A stretch of 10,244 nucleotides of DNA from Pseudomonadota bacterium. GTDB taxonomy: Bacteria; Pseudomonadota; Gammaproteobacteria; Legionellales; Legionellaceae. A program made the translations under genes and the position numbers. Below the pieces are notes generated by a model. It worked only from the letters and a program-made list of their open reading frames with translations. It did no database searches and was not told the origin of the DNA. This document shows, piece after piece, positions 1 through 5,778 of the stretch; position 1 is the stretch's first letter, and every line of letters begins with the position of its first letter. The stretch is from contig JAKBCM010000040.1 in the NCBI GenBank assembly GCA_021807845.1, forward strand, positions 1-10,244, read 5' to 3'.

Positions 1-1
1 T

Positions 2-1054
2 TCCGATCTCACCCTTGAAAATAAAAGACCCATTCATTGGTTACGATTATTGCCAGTCAAGTTTTTTGGTGGGATCTTAGCGCTTTCGTCACAACTTGTT
101 GTGGGTCGAGAAGGACCCACCATTCAGATTGGTGGTAATTTGGGTGCTATGGTTTCATCGTTTTTTAAATTCCCCACGCATGAACGGGATGCACTTATTT
201 CAGCAGGCGCTGCAGCAGGTCTTGCAACAGCATTTAATGCGCCTTTAGCTGGCATGCTATTTATCCTGGAAGAAATGCGCGGGAAGTTTAAATTTACATA
301 CACCAATTTTTCTGGTGTGACTATTGCGTGTGTTGTTTCCGTTATTTTTCTTCATTGTATCATTGGATCACAACCGGCTATTGAAATGACTACATTTAAA
401 TTGCCTAGTATTCATTCCCTATGGTTTTTTCTTTTATTTGGGCTTATTGTTGGGTTCGTTGGGTTACTTTTTAATGTAACCCTGATGAAATCGTTGACTA
501 GGACGGATAAGTTTCAACCACGAACTCGTAGAATGTTTGTATTGTCTGTTGGAGCATTAATTGGATATACGGCTTATGCCTATCCAGATATGGTGGGTGG
601 CGGTTATTTGATTATTGAAAGGTCGCTCGAAATCTATCCTTCATTTTCTATGGTATTGATATGGGTGGTGATACGCTTTATTCTCACGATGTTGTCTTAT
701 AATGTGGGCACACCAGGAGGCATTTTCGCGCCAATGTTAGCATTAGGCACTTTACTTGGAATTGCCATGGCGCATGCTATTTTTTTGGTAGAGGAAGATG
801 GCTCTATTCATTATGGCATGTTTGCTGTGGCAGGCATGGGGGCTTTATTTGCAGCTGTGGTGAGGGCGCCAGTCACAGGGATTGTATTGGTGGTAGAAAT
901 GACACAAAATTACTCGATGATTTTGCCGCTGATGGTCACTTGTCTCACAGCAACAAAAGTCGTGGAATTGACGGGTACGGAGCCCATATATACTCAGTTG
1001 TTGGATCGTACGTTAAGAAAACAAGCAGCTCTAACTGCTGAGCCAAGTCAGTGA
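2..1054 (+). CDS. clcA: ClcA-type H+/Cl- exchange transporter, 5' end outside the window
   Basis: Inner-membrane CLC protein exchanging chloride for protons; in enterobacteria ClcA supports survival of extreme acid. The reading frame is open from the first bases and already matches ClcA before the TTG at 50 (residues KRPIHWLRLLPVKFFGG resemble the E. coli stretch before the selectivity region), so the true start lies upstream and about 350 C-terminal residues are visible. The GREGP motif carries the gating glutamate (codon 110-112). The FILEEMR segment holds the internal proton glutamate that separates exchangers from channels. GTPGGIFAPMLALGT is the conserved anion-path loop, and the pore tyrosine of the last helix is present in EPIYTQLL. 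With both glutamates kept, exchange rather than channel activity is expected. Its TGA shares one base with the ugpA ATG (TGATG), placing it at the head of the visible operon. Confidence 0.95.
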   Translation, partial: SDLTLENKRPIHWLRLLPVKFFGGILALSSQLVVGREGPTIQIGGNLGAMVSSFFKFPTHERDALISAGAAAGLATAFNAPLAGMLFILEEMRGKFKFTYTNFSGVTIACVVSVIFLHCIIGSQPAIEMTTFKLPSIHSLWFFLLFGLIVGFVGLLFNVTLMKSLTRTDKFQPRTRRMFVLSVGALIGYTAYAYPDMVGGGYLIIERSLEIYPSFSMVLIWVVIRFILTMLSYNVGTPGGIFAPMLALGTLLGIAMAHAIFLVEEDGSIHYGMFAVAGMGALFAAVVRAPVTGIVLVVEMTQNYSMILPLMVTCLTATKVVELTGTEPIYTQLLDRTLRKQAALTAEPSQ

Positions 1055-1932
1055 TGCCTTCATTCAACAAGCACACAACGATAGCTCTTTTCTTAATTAT
1101 TCCCCAGTTGTTGGTCACCCTGGTTTTTTTTATATTGCCAGCGTTTAGTGCTATTTTACAGTCCCTATTTTATAGTGACGCTTTTGGAATCCAGCAATCT
1201 TTTGCGGGACTTTATAACTTTATAGATTTATGGGGGAGCACTGAATATCTTCTGGCCTTATGGAATACATTGATTATTGCCATATCAGTGACTCTGTTGA
1301 CAATGATATTGGGACTTTCTCTTGCTTTATTGGTTCATGGGAGAAAACACGGCCAACAAATCTATAAATCTCTTTTGCTTTGGCCATATGCTGTTGCACC
1401 GGCTGTTGCTGCCATTTTATGGCGCTTTTTATGTCACCCAACCTTGGGATGGATGACGACCTTATTGTCTTCTGTTGGTATTGAATTTAATTATCTGGTC
1501 CACCCAAAACAAGCTTTGCTGGTAGTGATTTTAACGAGCACTTGGCAACAATTCAGTTATAATTTTTTATTTTTTTTTGCAGCGCTTAAATTGATTCCTG
1601 TCACGATACTAGAAGCCGCAGTGGTTGATGGCGCTTCATCTTGGAACAGATTTTGGCATATCATCTTTCCATTGCTTGCTCCAACTACTTTTTTCTTATT
1701 AATTATGAATCTCATATATTCATTTTTTGATACTTTTGGCATTATTCATGTAATGACTAACGGAGGACCTGGAAATAGTACGACGACTTTAATCTATAAG
1801 GTCTATAAGGATGGTTTTGTGGGTATGGATCCAGGGAGTTCTTCGGCTCAATCCGTGGTGTTGATGATCATTGTCATTGCTTTGACATTGTTACAATTTC
1901 GATTCTTAGAGAAAAAGGTTCATTACGAATGA
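1054..1932 (+). CDS. ugpA: Glycerol-3-phosphate ABC importer permease UgpA
   Basis: One of the two membrane subunits of the Ugp importer, which takes up sn-glycerol-3-phosphate and glycerophosphodiesters across the inner membrane. About 292 residues, close to the 295 of E. coli UgpA. Several hydrophobic segments are visible, starting at about residues 10-35. The EAA loop that docks on the ATPase is at about 187-209 (EAAVVDGASSWNRFWHIIFP). The typical UgpA stretch TNGGPGNSTTTLIYKVYKDGF follows near 235, and the C-terminus LQFRFLEKKVHYE resembles E. coli. I chose ATG 1054, which overlaps the clcA stop by one base; GTG 1051 directly before it would add one Met. No clear Shine-Dalgarno is seen, so translation is probably coupled to clcA. 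The stop overlaps the ATG at 1929 (ATGA). Confidence 0.95.
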   Translation: MPSFNKHTTIALFLIIPQLLVTLVFFILPAFSAILQSLFYSDAFGIQQSFAGLYNFIDLWGSTEYLLALWNTLIIAISVTLLTMILGLSLALLVHGRKHGQQIYKSLLLWPYAVAPAVAAILWRFLCHPTLGWMTTLLSSVGIEFNYLVHPKQALLVVILTSTWQQFSYNFLFFFAALKLIPVTILEAAVVDGASSWNRFWHIIFPLLAPTTFFLLIMNLIYSFFDTFGIIHVMTNGGPGNSTTTLIYKVYKDGFVGMDPGSSSAQSVVLMIIVIALTLLQFRFLEKKVHYE

Positions 1933-3002
1933 GTTGGCTATCATCACTGAAAGCCCCATTGAGTGGCTTCATTCAACATAGCATTTATCCAATCGAACAT
2001 CTTGATGGTTTCAAGCACCCAAGCTCTTATGGGGAAAATATTAGCCAAGACGTATGTCATCTTGAACAATGTGAGGGATCTCCTAATATGCTGGAGATGT
2101 CTCGCAAAGCTCGACATGTCGTATTTCTTTGGGAGATCCTGTCATTTAAGAGAGGTCTCGCAAAGCTCGATATGACGAGTTTCATTAAAATTCTACCGCA
2201 TATTGTGTTGTATCTTTTTATCTTATTGATGTTTCTTCCTTTGTATCTGGCAGTGGTGGGTGCGAGCCACGATGCAGCAACAATGTCACAATCACCACTG
2301 CCTATATGGCCTGGCTCTATGTTCTTCAAAAATATCAAGGTTGTGCTGATAGAGGGAATGAGTGTGACTGGTGGGGAGGGTATTCTTATCATGTTGCTGA
2401 ATAGTTTATTCATGGCTATGTTGATTGCCACGGGAAAGGTTATTTTGGCCATGCTTTCAGCATTTTCCCTCGTTTATTTTGCATTTCCTTATAAAAAATG
2501 GTGCTTTGCTCTCATTTTCTCAACCATGATGCTACCTGTAGAAGTGCGTATTGTACCTACTTTTCAAGTGATTGCTTCATTTGGATGGTTAAATTCATAC
2601 ACTGGCCTTACTTTGCCTTTGATGGCTTCCGCAACAGCAACGTTTCTTTTTAGACAGTTTTTTAAATCTATTCCTGCTACGCTCGTTGATGCAGCAAAGA
2701 TAGATGGTGCAGGTCCCATTCGATTTTTTATAGACATTCTATTGCCCTTATCGAAACCACAAATGGCAGCCCTATTCATTATTATGTTTGTTTATGGATG
2801 GAATCAGTACTTGTGGCCCTTGGTGATAACGACCGATCCGAGTAGGGCTACCATTGTCATGGGGGTTCGTTATTTAGTGGGTGTTGCTGATCAAATCCCA
2901 GAATGGCATTACGTGATGACGGTTGCCTTAATTGCTTTATTACCGCCCTGTTTGGTGGTCATTGTATTACAACGTTGGTTTGAAAAAGGGCTCAAGGAAT
3001 AA
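1929..3002 (+). CDS. ugpE: Glycerol-3-phosphate ABC importer permease UgpE with a repeat-derived N-terminal extension
   Basis: Second membrane subunit of the Ugp importer, partner of UgpA and UgpC. Residues 82-357 match UgpE throughout: first membrane segment at about 88-110, MLPVEVRI at 201-208, LPLMASATATFLFRQFF at 229-245, the EAA-type loop (DAAKIDGAGPIRFF) at 254-267 and YGWNQYLWPL at 289-298. That core is 276 residues, about the size of E. coli UgpE (281). Residues 1-81 do not resemble UgpE, and about half of them are encoded by a palindromic repeat. Two starts are possible. ATG 1929 overlaps the ugpA stop as ATGA, with AAGG at 1915-1918 ten bases upstream, and is favoured. ATG 2172 begins the conserved core (MTSFIKILPH) but has only a distant AGAGG. 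The extension would lie in the cytoplasm if the usual topology holds. The core assignment is firm; the start is not. Confidence 0.92.
   Translation: MSWLSSLKAPLSGFIQHSIYPIEHLDGFKHPSSYGENISQDVCHLEQCEGSPNMLEMSRKARHVVFLWEILSFKRGLAKLDMTSFIKILPHIVLYLFILLMFLPLYLAVVGASHDAATMSQSPLPIWPGSMFFKNIKVVLIEGMSVTGGEGILIMLLNSLFMAMLIATGKVILAMLSAFSLVYFAFPYKKWCFALIFSTMMLPVEVRIVPTFQVIASFGWLNSYTGLTLPLMASATATFLFRQFFKSIPATLVDAAKIDGAGPIRFFIDILLPLSKPQMAALFIIMFVYGWNQYLWPLVITTDPSRATIVMGVRYLVGVADQIPEWHYVMTVALIALLPPCLVVIVLQRWFEKGLKE
2051..2178 (+). repeat. Interspersed palindromic repeat inside the 5' part of ugpE
   Basis: The left arm at 2056-2083 (GTCATCTTGAACAATGTGAG...) and the arm at 2093-2120 are an ungapped inverted repeat matching at 19 of 28 positions around a 9-base loop. 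A perfect 16-base direct repeat, GTCTCGCAAAGCTCGA, occurs at 2099-2114 and 2155-2170, and both copies continue into similar ends (CATGTCG and TATGACG). The pattern, an outer GTCAT-CTTGA end, an inner GGGATCTCC, and the mirrored GGAGATC...CGCAAAGCTCG-ATGAC, resembles the interspersed 'gtcatcctgagc...gagatcct' repeats found between genes in many bacterial genomes. I recognise this from general memory and cannot name a family. It stays open in the ugpE frame and encodes about residues 42-83. Only this copy is seen in the window. Confidence 0.75.
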
Positions 3003-4093
3003 TGGCTACTGTAACTTTGAAGTCAGTGAGTAAATTTTATGATAATCAATGTATTTTGAATGATATCAATATCACGATTGAAAAAGGAGAGTTTGTCGTT
3101 GTTGTTGGGCCATCGGGCTGTGGTAAATCTACTTTGTTAAGATTGGTTGCAGGTCTTGAAAGGGTGGATGCTGGGAGTATTTTGATTAATAATCAATGCG
3201 TTAATGAAATTCCACCTGCCAAACGAGATATGGCAATGGTGTTTCAAAATTATGCATTATATCCCCATATGACGGTATTTGATAATATGGCATATGGTTT
3301 AAGAATGAGGAAAATGAAGAGTAAAGAGATCAAAAAACGCGTCGAAGAAGTGAGTGATTTATTACAACTTGGAAATGTATTAATGCGAAAGCCCATGATG
3401 TTATCAGGAGGGCAACGTCAGCGAGTTGCTATGGGACGAGCTATTGTGCGCTCACCTTCTGTTTTTTTATTTGATGAGCCTTTGTCCAATTTAGATTCAC
3501 ATTTGCGCACTGAAATGCGGTATGAGATAAAAAAATTGCATCAAAAATTGAAGACCACCTGTCTTTATGTGACTCATGATCAAACAGAGGCGATGACCAT
3601 GGCGGATAGGGTGGTGATATTAAATAAAGGACGTATTGAACAAATTGGCACACCAAGAGCGCTCTATCAATCTCCAGAAACGCTATTTGTAGCGGGATTT
3701 ATGGGGCATTACCCTTTAAATGTTTTCCCCGCAACCTTAGATGTTAGCGCTCGAAAAATAGAGACTCATATGGGGCATTCTTATGCTATGCCATCTCTCA
3801 ATAGTCAGTTTCTAGGCAAGGATTCAGTCCTTGTTGCAATTCGGCCTGAACATATCTATTTTAGCACGTCACCTACCCCTGACTCTTTGTGGGTGAAGGT
3901 TCAATTAGTTGATGATATGGGTGCTGATAAACTTGTGCAGGTGGTTACTGAAACCGGCAATACCCCTCTTACCATTCGAATGCCAGGGGAGCAAGTGCTC
4001 AATCAGTCTCGAATGCCTATTGAGATAGATATGAAACATGCACATTTATTTTGCCATCACAGTGAAAAGAGATTAGGGAGTTGGAATGAGTAA
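3002..4093 (+). CDS. ugpC: Glycerol-3-phosphate ABC importer ATPase UgpC
   Basis: ATP-binding subunit that powers UgpA/UgpE on the cytoplasmic face. At 363 residues it is close to the 356 of E. coli UgpC. Visible motifs: Walker A GPSGCGKST at 36-44, Q-loop FQNYALYPHM from 81 (Gln82), signature LSGGQRQRVAMGRA at 134-147, Walker B VFLFDEPLSNLD at 154-165 and H-loop THDQ at 191-194. The C-terminal third is a TOBE-type regulatory domain (VAIRPEHI at 278-285), as in the MalK/UgpC group. ATG 3002 overlaps the ugpE stop (TAATG), with AAGGA at 2994-2998 as a tight ribosome binding site. The ATPase alone could serve another sugar importer of the CUT1 class; adjacent UgpA and UgpE decide the name. All catalytic motifs are intact. 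Confidence 0.95.
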   Translation: MATVTLKSVSKFYDNQCILNDINITIEKGEFVVVVGPSGCGKSTLLRLVAGLERVDAGSILINNQCVNEIPPAKRDMAMVFQNYALYPHMTVFDNMAYGLRMRKMKSKEIKKRVEEVSDLLQLGNVLMRKPMMLSGGQRQRVAMGRAIVRSPSVFLFDEPLSNLDSHLRTEMRYEIKKLHQKLKTTCLYVTHDQTEAMTMADRVVILNKGRIEQIGTPRALYQSPETLFVAGFMGHYPLNVFPATLDVSARKIETHMGHSYAMPSLNSQFLGKDSVLVAIRPEHIYFSTSPTPDSLWVKVQLVDDMGADKLVQVVTETGNTPLTIRMPGEQVLNQSRMPIEIDMKHAHLFCHHSEKRLGSWNE

Positions 4094-4958
4094 AAAGCAA
4101 CAATTAACCCTTATGGATAAGCCAATTTATCATTATTGGCAGGCGCTCTATTTGGCCTTCTATTCACGACATTTATATGTTGATGTGGCCAAACGTTGGA
4201 GAGGGTATGGTGTTTTGTACCTGTTATTACTGATTGCTATTGCCGCCATTCCATTGAGTGTGCGAGGATACTTGTTTTTTAACCAATATTTTAATGAACA
4301 GATCATCATACCCATTGAGAAATTACCTCCTCTTTATGTTCAAAATGGTGAACTGATATTCGATAAACCCATGCCGTATCTCATCAAAAATAGCAAAGGA
4401 AAAGCGGTGCTCATCATTGATACTACGGGTAAAGTCAAATCCATTGATAAAACGCATCCAGACTTAACGGTATTAATTACCAAAGATGCTTTATTTGTCC
4501 GACTTCCTACGTTTCAATCCTTTTTTTCAAATCTACCTTCTGAATCTGAAGATAATATTTATGCACAATCATTGAGAAAGGAGATCAATGAAGTATTCGT
4601 TGGGAAAGAATGGTTAGAAGCGAGTGGGGTTCTTAAAATGAAATGGATTGGGTTATTGCTTGTCTACCCATTGATGGTTTCGTTTATTTATGGGTTTTAT
4701 CTTGTTGCAATGCTTTTTTTCGCCTTTTTCGCTCAACTCTGTTCAATCATTATCTTCAAGTACAAAATGACCTATAAAGATACCGCTCGGTTGTTTCTTG
4801 TGGCAAGCACACCAGAGACTTTTCTATTATTTGGGTTGCTCTCTTTAAATATTACTTTCCGTTACAGTGGGTTATGTAATATTGCGATATTGGCTCTTTA
4901 TTTTAGCTTTGCAGCTCTGACAGTGCGGCGAGAAAGTAACCAGTTGGTGCGCTTATGA
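4086..4958 (+). CDS. DUF1189-like integral membrane protein of unknown function
   Basis: A 290-residue membrane protein that I place in the DUF1189 family by its layout; no biochemical role is known to me. A basic N-terminus with YHYWQALYLAFYSRHLYVDVAKRW (residues 15-38) precedes a first membrane segment at about 43-65. An extracytoplasmic-looking domain follows at about 70-180 and contains the family-like string FDKPMPYLIKNSKGKAVLIIDTTGK in short blocks (PYLI, IDTTGK). Three or four membrane segments lie between about 187 and 282. The start at 4086 has a good AGGGAG site at 4075-4080, five bases upstream, and overlaps the ugpC stop by eight bases (ATGAGTAA). Its place directly behind ugpC suggests a membrane or envelope role linked to the importer, but this is inference from position only. 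Confidence 0.8.
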   Translation: MSKKQQLTLMDKPIYHYWQALYLAFYSRHLYVDVAKRWRGYGVLYLLLLIAIAAIPLSVRGYLFFNQYFNEQIIIPIEKLPPLYVQNGELIFDKPMPYLIKNSKGKAVLIIDTTGKVKSIDKTHPDLTVLITKDALFVRLPTFQSFFSNLPSESEDNIYAQSLRKEINEVFVGKEWLEASGVLKMKWIGLLLVYPLMVSFIYGFYLVAMLFFAFFAQLCSIIIFKYKMTYKDTARLFLVASTPETFLLFGLLSLNITFRYSGLCNIAILALYFSFAALTVRRESNQLVRL

Positions 4959-5761
4959 AATCAGCACTTCATTTCGCGCATGGCAATGGGTTTCCATCAC
5001 CTTGTTATCGACAATTATTGAGTCATCTTAACGAGCGATTTGACTGTTATTATATAGACCGTGTAGGTCATTCACCTGAGTATCCAGTCACAGAAAATTG
5101 GGATCATTTGGTTCAGGAAGTCATTGTAAGTATTCAATCACAAGTCAATAAACCCGTTCTTGGCTTAGGGCATTCGCTGGGCGGAGTGTTGACACTGTTG
5201 GCAGCAATAGAACAACCCGAATTGTTTTCTGCAGTGATTGTACTTGATTCACCGTTAATTGGTCGGCTTAAATCAAGTATCGTACGATTTTCAAAAGCCT
5301 TAGGTATGATAGATTTGCTCACGCCTGCTTTTCGCATTCGTGAAAGACGCCATCATTGGAATAGCCGGGAACAACTGATTATCTATTTGAAAAATAAAAA
5401 TCTTTTTAAAACATTTACAGATGAGTGCTTAAATGATTACATTGATTATGGCATGGAAAAAAATGAAGATGGTTATTCATTGCGATTTGATAAGCATATT
5501 GAATATCAAATTTATCGCACCATTCCGCACATATTATCCATGTATGAGGGACAATTGAAGGTGCCCTCGGTAGTGATTTATGGCAGTAATAGCAATATTA
5601 TAGATAAATTAGATTTAAGTTATATGAAAAAAAAATATGGCATCGACAATGTTAAAACAAAAGGAACACATATGTTCCCGATGGAGTTTCCTGAAATTAC
5701 GGCAAATCTTATCATGGATATCGCCGATAAAATCATCAATCCTGGGGTCAATGCACTCTAG
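4955..5761 (+). CDS. Alpha/beta-fold hydrolase (esterase/lipase-like)
   Basis: A 268-residue soluble protein with the alpha/beta hydrolase layout. HGNGFPS at 9-15 is the oxyanion-hole loop after the first core strand. GHSLGG at 72-77 is the nucleophile elbow, with Ser74 as nucleophile. His239 in KGTHMFP is the likely catalytic base. The acid is less certain: Asp98 (VLDSP) or an Asp near 217 are candidates. No signal peptide is seen, so it should act in the cytoplasm. It overlaps the DUF1189 gene as ATGA and precedes fadE by 17 bases. A lipid or thioester substrate would fit the fadE neighbour, but the fold does not define a substrate, and the reaction cannot be read from sequence. Confidence 0.85.
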   Translation: MKSALHFAHGNGFPSPCYRQLLSHLNERFDCYYIDRVGHSPEYPVTENWDHLVQEVIVSIQSQVNKPVLGLGHSLGGVLTLLAAIEQPELFSAVIVLDSPLIGRLKSSIVRFSKALGMIDLLTPAFRIRERRHHWNSREQLIIYLKNKNLFKTFTDECLNDYIDYGMEKNEDGYSLRFDKHIEYQIYRTIPHILSMYEGQLKVPSVVIYGSNSNIIDKLDLSYMKKKYGIDNVKTKGTHMFPMEFPEITANLIMDIADKIINPGVNAL

Positions 5762-5766
5762 TCATT

Positions 5767-5772
5767 AAGGAG
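5767..5772 (+). promoter_or_regulatory. Ribosome binding site of fadE
   Basis: AAGGAG six bases before GTG 5779. It supports the non-ATG start: the hydrophobic N-terminus begins right there, and no better in-frame start with a binding site is seen. Confidence 0.75.
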
Positions 5773-5778
5773 AAATCT

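Noticed and set aside
50..52. TTG as the clcA start
   Set aside because: The codons upstream to the window edge already match ClcA, so this is an internal Leu codon and the gene is cut by the window.
1051..1053. GTG as the ugpA start
   Set aside because: The adjacent ATG at 1054 is the stronger start and gives a common one-base stop/start overlap; the GTG only adds one residue.
2057..2452. 131-codon frame on the - strand across the repeat and ugpE
   Set aside because: It is antisense to conserved UgpE codons; the open stretch through the repeat reflects its palindromic composition.
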